Positions 1 through 6,326 of a stretch of 7,179 nt of DNA are shown piece after piece. Each line of letters begins with the position of its first letter. Position 1 is the stretch's first letter. The notes below the pieces were generated by a model that saw only the letters and a program-made list of their open reading frames with translations, was not told the DNA's origin and did no database searches. Where the stretch lies: positions 1 to 7,179 of the forward strand of contig JAITMW010000033.1 in assembly GCA_031277155.1 (NCBI GenBank), read 5' to 3'. The translations under genes and the position numbers were made by a program. Source of the DNA: Clostridiales bacterium. Its GTDB lineage: Bacteria; Bacillota; Clostridia; Lachnospirales; WRAX01.

Positions 1-186
1 AACAGCCGCGTTTTCGCCAAATCTGGGGCCAATTTCGCCACCTGCCACCAGCGCGCTGTTAAGACTGATGGTCATTAAGGGGTTTGCCCGCAATTCTGCG
101 ATAAATTCCGGCGCATAGGCCGAAAACATAATGAGAGCAAGCAGCGCCGCCATGGCCTTCCTGGCCAGTCTTCTTATGTCCTTCAT
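1..186 (-). CDS. Signal-peptide-bearing protein, 5' part only
   Basis: The first 62 codons of a minus-strand gene that runs off the left edge, so its function cannot be read. It starts MKDIRRLARKAMAALLALIM. A positively charged stretch (K2, R5, R6, R9, K10) leads into a hydrophobic core at about residues 12-22 and an A-Y-A motif before PEF, which fits a type I signal peptide cut near residue 25. There is no lipobox cysteine, so a secreted or surface protein is more likely than a lipoprotein. The start is well supported: GGGAGGT at 191-197 lies four bases upstream of the ATG at 184-186, and no stop interrupts the frame to the window edge. It is transcribed divergently from the ferredoxin. The visible mature part, which includes LMTISLNSALVAGGEIGPRF, matches no family I recognise. 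Confidence 0.75.
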   Translation of the reverse strand, partial: MKDIRRLARKAMAALLALIMFSAYAPEFIAELRANPLMTISLNSALVAGGEIGPRFGENAAV

Positions 187-203
187 ATTTACCTCCCGGG
201 TAT

Positions 204-232
204 ATTGTATTGAGCCTGTTTCAAGCTGTCAC
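204..232 (-). promoter_or_regulatory. Sigma-A-like promoter for the left-edge gene
   Basis: On the minus strand, GTGACA (227-232) and TACAAT (204-209) are separated by exactly 17 bases, and each matches the sigma-A consensus at 5 of 6 positions. Transcription would start near 197, so the leader would be only about 11-13 bases with the Shine-Dalgarno sequence at its extreme 5' end. That is tight but workable. Found by pattern only; the competing candidate is at 443-470. Confidence 0.45.
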
Positions 233-246
233 TTGAGCCCTTCCTG

Positions 247-421
247 TGTCATCCTGCTGTGTCATCCTCTGTCATCCTGTGCCATCCTCTTGTCATCCTG
301 AGCCATCCTCTTGTCATCCTGAGCGCAGCGAAGGATCTCACATAGCGAGATTCTTCGCTTCGCTCAGAATGACGGCTATGCTCAGAATGACGTCTTTGCT
401 CAGAATGACGGCAGGGTGCTC
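247..421. repeat. Composite inverted-repeat element of the CHPERSEG family
   Basis: A non-coding repeat with a palindromic core and tandem arrays on both sides. The core arms are 313-338 and 348-373, 26 bases each with 23 matching, around a 9-base loop (339-347). On the left are seven copies of TG(T/C)CATCCT(G/C) from 247, including a perfect tandem pair of 21-base units at 281-301 and 302-322. On the right are three units of 18, 18 and 20 bases beginning AGAATGACG at 366, 384 and 402. The right units are the inverted counterpart of the left ones, so the whole block is roughly palindromic. Translated, it gives the CHPERSEG and FASLRMT strings familiar from spurious ORFs in many bacterial genomes. 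It carries no transposase, so it is a MITE-like or REP-like element of unknown mobility. Confidence 0.85.
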
Positions 422-442
422 GTCAAAAAGGGCATCAGATAT

Positions 443-470
443 ATTCTACCACATTTTCGATTTTTTTCAT
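443..470 (-). promoter_or_regulatory. Alternative distal promoter for the left-edge gene (weak)
   Basis: On the minus strand, ATGAAA (465-470) and TAGAAT (443-448) are 16 bases apart, in an AT-rich stretch. If used, the left-edge gene would have a leader of about 250 bases containing the whole inverted-repeat element. The -35 match is only 4 of 6 and AT-rich DNA yields such matches by chance. Confidence 0.22.
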
Positions 471-551
471 ATTTTTTGCCTTACAATTATATTACAGTTT
501 TCCTACAATTTTCGCCAAAAAACTTTTTGTGCAAAATTTTTAAAATGCTTA

Positions 552-580
552 TTGAAAATTGCTCCGGATTGTTGTATGAT
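552..580 (+). promoter_or_regulatory. Strong sigma-A-type promoter of the ferredoxin gene
   Basis: TTGAAA (552-557) and TATGAT (575-580) are separated by exactly 17 bases, each one mismatch from consensus. The DNA just upstream (about 510-551) is rich in A- and T-tracts, as in an UP element. Transcription should begin near 586-587, giving a leader of about 46 bases that holds the dyad at 584-608 and the ribosome binding site AAAGGAGG at 618-625. Confidence 0.75.
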
Positions 581-583
581 ATT

Positions 584-608
584 TGTTAGAGGCAAAATGC
601 CTTTAACA
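584..608 (+). promoter_or_regulatory. Dyad or 5' stem-loop in the ferredoxin leader
   Basis: Arms TGTTAGAGGC (584-593) and GCCTTTAACA (599-608) pair over 10 positions with one G-U and a five-base loop AAAAT. The dyad begins at or just before the predicted transcription start, so it may be an operator overlapping the start site or a 5'-terminal RNA hairpin that stabilises the message. Its right arm also contains CCTTT (600-604), complementary to AAAGG (618-622) of the ribosome binding site, so an alternative fold could hide that site. The structure is seen; the role is inferred. Confidence 0.5.
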
Positions 609-632
609 TTATTTTTCAAAGGAGGATTGCAT

Positions 633-803
633 ATGGCTTATGTAATCACCGATACATGCATATCCTGCGGTGCATGTCCGCCGGAATGTCCCGTAGACTG
701 CATATCTGAAGGCGACGGCAAGTTTGTTATCGACCCTGACGTTTGCATTTCCTGCGGCGCGTGCGCGCCTGTTTGCCCCGTGGATTGCATAGAAGCAGGG
801 TAA
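633..803 (+). CDS. 2[4Fe-4S] ferredoxin
   Basis: A 56-residue clostridial-type ferredoxin, a soluble low-potential electron carrier that in anaerobes typically serves pyruvate:ferredoxin oxidoreductase, hydrogenases and related enzymes. Two CxxCxxCxxxCP motifs are intact: C9, C12, C15, C19 and C38, C41, C44, C48, in near-identical halves separated by the spacer EGDGKFVIDPD. Each half also ends CPVDC, adding C23 and C52 where many clostridial homologues have alanine (CPVxA), for ten cysteines in all. The start is decided by AAAGGAGG (618-625), seven bases before the ATG at 633-635. The frame stays open back to 246, but only through the repeat and promoter, so that extension is not coding. Promoter at 552-580, terminator at 831-864. 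No partner enzyme is adjacent, so the specific redox partner is unknown. Confidence 0.96.
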   Translation: MAYVITDTCISCGACPPECPVDCISEGDGKFVIDPDVCISCGACAPVCPVDCIEAG

Positions 804-830
804 AACCAAGCAAGCACATATTTTCTTGTG

Positions 831-864
831 AAAACCCTGGCTATATACCATGGCCAAGGGTTTT
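831..864 (+). terminator. Rho-independent terminator after the ferredoxin gene
   Basis: AAAACCCT-GGC (831-841) pairs with GCC-A-AGGGTTTT (853-864): an 11-bp stem with one bulged A and an 11-base loop. The 3' arm ends in TTTT and is followed by CGTTTATC, so the U-tract is short. It begins 27 bases after the ferredoxin stop and ends 32 bases before the next gene's ATG. No promoter is evident after it, so the downstream gene may depend on partial read-through. Confidence 0.65.
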
Positions 865-896
865 CGTTTATCGACCTGTTCCAAGAGGGGAGTCCA

Positions 897-3800
897 ATGA
901 AAATAGGCATAGACACATCAATGAGCAAATATAACATATACATCATCATGGCCGCGGCGCTGCTTTTGCGCCTGTGGCTGGCCTTTGGGCTGAACCATTG
1001 GTCACATCCCACCGACATTGTGGCCTTTGGCGCATGGGCCAATATGCTGGCAAGCAATGGTTTTGCCGCCTTTTATACTCCATACCCCGTGCCTTTTACG
1101 GACTATCCCCCCGGATATATGTATATCCTGGCCATGATAGGCAATATTTCGGAGTGGCTGGGCCTTGGCTTCGGCACGCCCGCCCATGGCGCGCTGATAA
1201 AGCTGCCCGCCATGATGTTTGACATAGCGACTGTGGCTTTTATCTACAAAATCGCGGTAAATTTCAACAAGCATCGCAACTTTGCCGCCGCCGCCGCGCT
1301 GATTTATGCCTTCAACCCCGCCATCATCTTAAATTCTGCCGTTTGGGGGCAGGTGGATTCCATCCACACCTTCTTGCTTGTTGTTTCCATATATTTCATC
1401 GGGCGCCGCAAAATGCTGCCCAGCGTGCTGCTGTTTGCCGTCAGCATCCTCGTCAAGCCGCAATCTTTTATATTTGCCCCAATTTACCTGTTTATGTTCT
1501 ATAAATATATTATCGGCGAAAATCTTCCAGAATTTAACCCCCAAAAAAATTGGCAGCGTTTCAGGCGGCTGGCGTTGTACGGCCTTGCCTGTTTCGCGCT
1601 TATGGCGCTGCTTATCCTGCCTTTTATCGACTTTTCCGCCCTGCCTGCTGTTCCTCCCGTGCTGACCCAATATATAAGCACCTTCACCACATATCCCTTC
1701 ATCACGCACAATGCCTATAATTTCTGGGCGCTGTTGGGCTTAAACACCGCGGATTTAACCCTGAGCTTTAACATCCTCGGCTTCGGCTTTCTGGCCATCC
1801 TCACCGCCTTTGCCATCTATCTGCTGTCAAAGAAAAACGACGTGGGCCACATCTTTTTGGTGGGCGCCGTCCTCATCATCGGCACCTTCCTGCTTTCCAT
1901 CAGGATGCACGAGCGTTATAACTTCCCCGCCATGGTGATGCTGCTTTTGGCCTATGTCTCCCTGCGGGACAAACGGCTGCTTTGGGCATATGCGGGCTAT
2001 TCTGCGGCGCAATTCCTAAATAATTTTGATGTGCTGCTTATGTCCCTCAATGGCTTCAACCGGGCGCAGATTGAGTACAGCGCGGTGATTTTCGCCATCC
2101 CGATTGTGGCCATATCAATTTATGTGGTATACCTGGCCGTAAGGATGTTTGCCAAAAAGCGAAAACAGGCCGCGCCCAAGACATCCGCGCTTCTCACAAA
2201 GCGCAGGGATATTGTGGTTTGCGCCGCAATTACTGTGTTTTACGCCATCTTTGCCTTTACGAATTTGGGCAACGCGCAATCGCCCCAAAGCCGCTTTGAC
2301 GGGGCGATAAACGAGGCTGTGGTGGTGGACTTCGGCGCGACGCAAGACCTCACAATCGTCCAGCATATGCTGGGTGCGCGGAATGACCAGACCTTCATCC
2401 TGGAATTCTCCATGGATATGATAAATTGGCACGACAGCTTCCATTTTGCAATTCCCAACACCTTCGCCTGGGATTTTCACGAGACAATCGGCATACGGGC
2501 CCGCTTTGCGCGCATCACGCCCACCTCCCATAATTTTATTGTGCAGGAAATGGGCTTTAGGGATGCCGGCTTTAACTTGGTGCCCGTAAATGTGGTCTCC
2601 GCCACGGGCCATCAGCTTTTTGACGAGCAGCATCTGGTGCCCGCACAACTGCGGGACTATATGCACAGCGCATATTTCGACGAAATTTATCATCCCCGCA
2701 CGGCATATGAATTTATACACAATATGGAAGTTTATGAATGGACCCATCCGCCGCTGGGTAAGGTTATCATGTCCTGGGGCATACAAATTTTCGGCATGAC
2801 GCCCTTTGGCTGGCGTTTTGCCGGGGCTTTCTTCGGCGTACTGATGCTGCCGCTGATATATGCCTTTGCCAAGGCCCTTTTTGCCAAAAGCGAAAATTCT
2901 ACGCTGTGGGCGGCTTTTGCCACCTTCGTCTTTGCCTTTGATTTTATGCATTATGCCCAGACGCGCCTGGCCACAATCGACACCTATGTGGTGTTTTTCA
3001 TCATGGGCATGTATTATTTCATGTATCGATACAGCCAAATGAACTTCTTTCGCGAAAAGCTGTCAAAAACCCTGTGGCCCCTGCTTTTTTGCGGCATCTT
3101 CCTGGGGTTGGCGGCGGCAAGCAAATGGCAGGGGCTTTACGGCGCCTTTGGCATCGCCGTCATATTCTTTTGGGTGCTGGCGCAAAGATATCTGGAATAC
3201 AGGCGCAAGACGAAGGACGGGCGCGGCAAAGAGGGCCTTTGGGACAGGGACATCGGCGTATATGCAAACTTCTGGAAAAAGGCCGTCATTACATGCGCCG
3301 CCTGTGTGGGCTTTTTCATCGCCATTCCCGTGATAATCTATGTGCTAAGCTATATCCCCTATTGGAACACGGGATATTTAAGCATGAACATCCACACGGG
3401 CATAATTGACGCCGAAATGGGCTTTTTGCAAGCAGTTTGGCAAAACCAGCTGGATATGTTTAATTATCACGCCGGCCTGGATGCGGAACATGCCTTTGCC
3501 TCGTCATGGTGGCAGTGGATAATCAATTATCGCCCCATCTTCATCTATGCCAACAGCGTAGGCGTGCCCCACGGGCTGGCCCAGGGCATTTCGTCCTTCG
3601 GCAATCCGCTGGTGTGGTGGGGCGGCATCGCGGCGCTGATATACTGCGTCTATGCCGGCATAAGGCGCAAAGACAAGGTCGCAATCTTTTTGGTAATTGC
3701 GTGGCTTTCACAAATTTTGCCCTGGGTTTTTGTGCCGCGCATCGCCTGGATTTATCATTATTTCCCCAATGTGCCGTTTATTGTGCTTATGCTGGCCTAT

Positions 3801-4001
3801 GCCCTAAAATCCAGCCGCGTCTTTGAAAATAAGTTCTTCACCACATTTTTCGGAAACCGCAAAAATGTGGCCATGGCCTTTGCCATAGCCTGCTTTGGGC
3901 TGTTTGTGCTGTTTTATCCCGTGCTGACGGGCACACCCATCAGCCGCGAATTTGTAGAAACCTATTTACGCTGGCTGCCCTCCTGGGTGCTGCTGGTATA
4001 A
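897..4001 (+). CDS. Fused Gpi18-like glycosyltransferase and GT39 protein O-mannosyltransferase
   Basis: A 1034-residue polytopic membrane protein with two GT-C glycosyltransferase modules. Residues 1-450 resemble Gpi18-like mannosyltransferases (COG5542): HPTD with D40, DYPPGY at 69-74, NPA at 140-142, GQVDS at 151-155, KPQS at 187-190, MHERYNFP at 337-344. Residues 460-560 look like an extracytoplasmic discoidin/CBM32-like beta domain (VVVDFG, LEFSMDMINW, ARFARIT, VQEMGFRD). Residues 580-1034 form a full PMT module: DE at 595-596 (the catalytic acidic pair in PMTs), THPPLGK at 616-622, RLATIDT at 690-696, SKWQGL at 742-747, then a C-terminal multi-pass part with GNPLVWWGG and WIYHYFPNVPF. 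PMTs transfer mannose from a polyprenyl phosphate to Ser/Thr of exported proteins; the sugar and acceptor here are inferred. The ATG at 897 follows GAGGGGAG (885-892). An in-frame GTG at 828 overlaps the terminator region and lacks a good binding site. Family assignment is firm; the two-enzyme function is not. Confidence 0.9.
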   Translation: MKIGIDTSMSKYNIYIIMAAALLLRLWLAFGLNHWSHPTDIVAFGAWANMLASNGFAAFYTPYPVPFTDYPPGYMYILAMIGNISEWLGLGFGTPAHGALIKLPAMMFDIATVAFIYKIAVNFNKHRNFAAAAALIYAFNPAIILNSAVWGQVDSIHTFLLVVSIYFIGRRKMLPSVLLFAVSILVKPQSFIFAPIYLFMFYKYIIGENLPEFNPQKNWQRFRRLALYGLACFALMALLILPFIDFSALPAVPPVLTQYISTFTTYPFITHNAYNFWALLGLNTADLTLSFNILGFGFLAILTAFAIYLLSKKNDVGHIFLVGAVLIIGTFLLSIRMHERYNFPAMVMLLLAYVSLRDKRLLWAYAGYSAAQFLNNFDVLLMSLNGFNRAQIEYSAVIFAIPIVAISIYVVYLAVRMFAKKRKQAAPKTSALLTKRRDIVVCAAITVFYAIFAFTNLGNAQSPQSRFDGAINEAVVVDFGATQDLTIVQHMLGARNDQTFILEFSMDMINWHDSFHFAIPNTFAWDFHETIGIRARFARITPTSHNFIVQEMGFRDAGFNLVPVNVVSATGHQLFDEQHLVPAQLRDYMHSAYFDEIYHPRTAYEFIHNMEVYEWTHPPLGKVIMSWGIQIFGMTPFGWRFAGAFFGVLMLPLIYAFAKALFAKSENSTLWAAFATFVFAFDFMHYAQTRLATIDTYVVFFIMGMYYFMYRYSQMNFFREKLSKTLWPLLFCGIFLGLAAASKWQGLYGAFGIAVIFFWVLAQRYLEYRRKTKDGRGKEGLWDRDIGVYANFWKKAVITCAACVGFFIAIPVIIYVLSYIPYWNTGYLSMNIHTGIIDAEMGFLQAVWQNQLDMFNYHAGLDAEHAFASSWWQWIINYRPIFIYANSVGVPHGLAQGISSFGNPLVWWGGIAALIYCVYAGIRRKDKVAIFLVIAWLSQILPWVFVPRIAWIYHYFPNVPFIVLMLAYALKSSRVFENKFFTTFFGNRKNVAMAFAIACFGLFVLFYPVLTGTPISREFVETYLRWLPSWVLLV

Positions 4002-4870
4002 TCTTTGCTTCTGCCCGCAATGGAGATGACCGCCACGCTGATAATAATCAAGGCGCCCCCAAGGGCCCTGAGAGGCGTCAAAATCTCGGATAAAATAATC
4101 ACGCCAAAGGCAATGCCCGTAATCGGCTCCAGGCACGATACCAATGAGGCCGTTGACGGCCCCGCCTTTATGACGCCCAATTGGAAAAATGTCACCGCGA
4201 ATATCGAAACCAGCACCGAAATCAAGAAGGCATAAAACCACGCCATGGGCGTAAGGGCAAATGTCAGATGGCCGGAAGCAAGGCCGAAAACAAGAGACCC
4301 TATGCTGACCATAACACACAGATAAAAGGTGATGGTTAAATAGTGCAGCCTATGCAAATCCGAGCGTCCCAAGGCCAAAATATAGGCTGCCAGGCTTACG
4401 CCCGACAAAAAGGCCAGCACGATGCCTGTTGGGCCCGTCCTTGTGACGGCCTCCATCAAGAGCAAAACCCCCGTCATAACAAGGGCCAGCGCAACCCATT
4501 TGTGTGCCTGCATCTTTTCGCGGAAAAAAAGCGCGCTTGCAAGCACGACCAGGGCAGGATTGATAAAATGTATGGTGACGGCAAGGCCCACATCAATATA
4601 ATTGAAAGACGAATACAGCAAAATCGCCGTTAGCGAGGCAAATATGCCGCATATCAGCATTTGCTTCACTAAGTCCCCGGGAATTTTAAACGGGATTTTT
4701 TTGATTTTTATTATCAGGGCCAAAAGGGGCAGGCTTATCACAGCCCTTAAAAAGACCATTGTGATGCCGTTTGCGCCGCCTTCAAAGGAGAGCCTTGCCA
4801 ATATGGGCGTAAAGCCAAAGATGCCTGATGCCAGTATCATGAAGACAATGCCTTTAGACTTTGAGTGCAT
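3962..4870 (-). CDS. EamA/DMT-family transporter
   Basis: A 302-residue inner-membrane protein of the drug/metabolite transporter superfamily, the usual length, with about ten hydrophobic segments arranged as two EamA repeats (about 6-137 and 147-285). Each repeat carries its typical late motif: NPALVVLASALFFREKM with P105 and E118, and LEPITGIAFGVIILSEILTP with E258, P259 and E272. The hydrophilic tail DYTSSTQEGSQRK is short. The substrate cannot be told; members export amino acids or metabolites, and some related small proteins flip lipid-linked sugars. The ATG at 4868-4870 follows a G-run (4878-4882) at seven bases, a poor Shine-Dalgarno. It lies 15 bases after the rhomboid stop, so it is probably co-transcribed and perhaps translationally coupled. 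Its last 40 bases overlap the 3' end of the convergent glycosyltransferase gene. Confidence 0.92.
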   Translation of the reverse strand: MHSKSKGIVFMILASGIFGFTPILARLSFEGGANGITMVFLRAVISLPLLALIIKIKKIPFKIPGDLVKQMLICGIFASLTAILLYSSFNYIDVGLAVTIHFINPALVVLASALFFREKMQAHKWVALALVMTGVLLLMEAVTRTGPTGIVLAFLSGVSLAAYILALGRSDLHRLHYLTITFYLCVMVSIGSLVFGLASGHLTFALTPMAWFYAFLISVLVSIFAVTFFQLGVIKAGPSTASLVSCLEPITGIAFGVIILSEILTPLRALGGALIIISVAVISIAGRSKDYTSSTQEGSQRK

Positions 4871-4885
4871 CGTAAAACCCCCACA

Positions 4886-5986
4886 TTATTTTGCGACTTC
4901 AGCCGACGCGCCCTTCCCCGCCAGCACATAACCCAGCACCAGCCCAACAACCAGCCCGCCGATATGCGCCGCGTTGCCCACATTGGGCATATCCGGAATT
5001 TGGTTCATGGTAAAGCCCATCAGGATGCCCACCGCAATCATCACGCCCAGCACCCCCGCGCGGAAGTTTTCCACATTTTGCTTGCGCAATATGGTAAAGG
5101 CAAACAGCGCGCCAATCATCCCATATATCGCTCCGGACGCGCCGGCCCCCAGGGCATGTTCGCTGGCCAGCGCCATGGCCAAATTTCCCGCTATGCCGCT
5201 TGCAAAATAAATCACCAAAAATTTCACATGGCCAAAATATCTCTCCGCCCTCATGCCAAAAAGTGTCATGGACAGGGTGTTAAATATCAGGTGCATAAAG
5301 CCTATATGTAAAAAAATGGGTGTTACCAGCCGGTGATATTCGCCAAAGGTGAAGACCAGATGATATGAAACAGCCCCAAACCTTATCAGCGTTGCCGTGT
5401 CGGTAGAGCCGCCGCTAAGCTCCATCAGCAAAAATATAAGCGCGTTTATGGCCAATATCCCATAGCACAATATGGGATGCTTTGCCACGGGTTGGGCAAA
5501 TCTGGACGGCGCAGCCGCCACGCCGGTCCCCTTTAAGGCCCGCTGAATTTTCGCCAACGCCCCGTCCAAATTATGCGGCTGCCCCGTGTTGCGCAATATG
5601 CGCAGGCCCGCCGTGTCTGCGCCATAATACACATCATATTTCGACATCATCATAAATTCGCCCTGGCCGTCAATCATCTTTTCAATTTCCCTGACATCCC
5701 CGGACAAATCCCCCGCAAATATGTTAAATATCACTGTGTGCCGCATGTCAAAACGCTGCGCGATGGCGGCCGCGCACCTGTCCACAGCCTCTTTAAGCCC
5801 CGCAAAGCCTGCAATGCCCGCCGTATGGGCCTCATATACCGCATAAAAATAAGCCATGGCACCCGAAATTTTGCCCCAAAGGCAAAATCTTCCGCTCCAT
5901 GGCTCATAGGCGGGAATATCTATCTTCTCATACCCCGCCGCCTGCATAATATTCGCAAAATTCTTTTGAAAATCCGTGTATGTCAT
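4886..5986 (-). CDS. Rhomboid-family intramembrane serine protease
   Basis: A 366-residue protein. Residues 1-165 form a soluble N-terminal domain of the kind seen on Bacillota rhomboids such as YqgP/GluP. Residues 170-357 hold six hydrophobic segments, the basic bacterial rhomboid core. Catalytic features are complete: RLVTPIFLHIGFMHLIFN carries H232 and N236 (equivalent to E. coli GlpG H150 and N154, the oxyanion region), GASG at 282-285 gives nucleophile S284, and NAAHIGG gives base H341. It should therefore be active, cleaving transmembrane segments of other membrane proteins; the substrate is unknown. Unlike B. subtilis YqgP (about 500 residues), it has no C-terminal TPR extension. The ATG at 5984-5986 is preceded by AAAGGA (5996-6001), both inside a tandem repeat. 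It starts 27 bases after the bofA-family stop and ends 15 bases before the EamA gene. Confidence 0.95.
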   Translation of the reverse strand: MTYTDFQKNFANIMQAAGYEKIDIPAYEPWSGRFCLWGKISGAMAYFYAVYEAHTAGIAGFAGLKEAVDRCAAAIAQRFDMRHTVIFNIFAGDLSGDVREIEKMIDGQGEFMMMSKYDVYYGADTAGLRILRNTGQPHNLDGALAKIQRALKGTGVAAAPSRFAQPVAKHPILCYGILAINALIFLLMELSGGSTDTATLIRFGAVSYHLVFTFGEYHRLVTPIFLHIGFMHLIFNTLSMTLFGMRAERYFGHVKFLVIYFASGIAGNLAMALASEHALGAGASGAIYGMIGALFAFTILRKQNVENFRAGVLGVMIAVGILMGFTMNQIPDMPNVGNAAHIGGLVVGLVLGYVLAGKGASAEVAK

Positions 5987-6000
5987 CCCATGTCATCCTT
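5981..6000. repeat. Two tandem TGTCATCC units at the rhomboid start
   Basis: TGTCATCCCA (5981-5990) and TGTCATCCTT (5991-6000) are adjacent 10-base copies of the same unit that forms the left array of the repeat at 247-421, in the same orientation. Read on the minus strand the unit contains AGGA or GGGA followed by ATGACA. The upstream copy supplies the rhomboid Shine-Dalgarno and the downstream copy its start codon. Two short copies could be coincidence. Confidence 0.5.
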
Positions 6001-6013
6001 TGTGTAATTCGGT

Positions 6014-6295
6014 TTATAATATAAACGCCAGCCCATACAGCATCACAACGCCCGGTATGCCCAAAAACGCCACAACGCCCATGGTCAGCACATTTATGCC
6101 CACGGCCGCCGCCGCACCAAAGCCCCCAAGCACAAAATTGATGGCCGCAATTGAAACAACGCCCGCGGCCGCGCGCGCGCCAAAGGCCGCCACGCGCCGC
6201 ATCTTGTTGTTGATTACCATAATGCCAAACACCGCCAAAATGCCTATGGCCGCCCATATTATAAGCTGGCTGTCCATATTTTGCAAAAAGCCCAT
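6014..6295 (-). CDS. bofA: BofA-family membrane protein (pro-sigma-K processing inhibitor family)
   Basis: A 93-residue, almost entirely hydrophobic protein with about three membrane segments (10-29, 37-59, 63-92), close to the 87 residues of B. subtilis BofA. The family signature is at the C-terminal end: G66-I67-N68 followed by LGIPG at 78-82 and a final hydrophobic run. In B. subtilis, BofA sits in the outer forespore membrane and, with SpoIVFA, holds the site-2 protease SpoIVFB inactive until engulfment signalling, delaying sigma-K activation. Some clostridia carry family members with less clear roles. The yaaL-bofA order matches Bacillus, which supports the call. The ATG at 6293-6295 follows a GGGGGG run (6301-6306) at five bases. 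Neither SpoIVFA nor SpoIVFB is in the window, so the sporulation role is inferred from the family. Confidence 0.82.
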   Translation of the reverse strand: MGFLQNMDSQLIIWAAIGILAVFGIMVINNKMRRVAAFGARAAAGVVSIAAINFVLGGFGAAAAVGINVLTMGVVAFLGIPGVVMLYGLAFIL

Positions 6296-6326
6296 GACGT
6301 CCCCCCACCGGTTCTAAAACACTTTT

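Noticed and set aside
210..239. Direct repeat TTGAGCC at 210-216 and 233-239 as a regulator site
   Set aside because: Only seven bases, 23 apart, with no second instance in the window; chance cannot be excluded.
247..421. CRISPR-like array
   Set aside because: Units are 10-21 bases, contiguous, without unique spacers, and inverted across a centre; no cas genes are nearby.
246..632. Open frame running into the ferredoxin that would add 129 N-terminal residues
   Set aside because: It translates the inverted repeat (CHPERSEG and LRMT strings) and the promoter. The strong binding site at 618-625 and family length fix the start at 633.
828..896. In-frame GTG start adding 23 residues to the glycosyltransferase
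   Set aside because: The extension overlaps the terminator hairpin, has no good binding site and is not membrane-like; the ATG at 897 has GAGGGGAG at a suitable distance.
2115..3038. Long 307-codon open frame antisense to the glycosyltransferase
   Set aside because: Its protein has no recognisable motif, and the sense strand carries clear discoidin and PMT motifs. It is a shadow of GC-biased third positions.
3962..4870. EamA protein as the lipid-linked sugar flippase serving the glycosyltransferase
   Set aside because: It belongs to the opposite-strand operon with bofA and rhomboid, and no substrate motif supports this. Proximity from convergent genes is weak evidence.
5928..6308. 126-codon frame spanning the bofA-rhomboid junction on the minus strand
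   Set aside because: It is out of frame with two well-supported genes and has a biased Gly/His/Arg/Cys composition typical of shadow frames.
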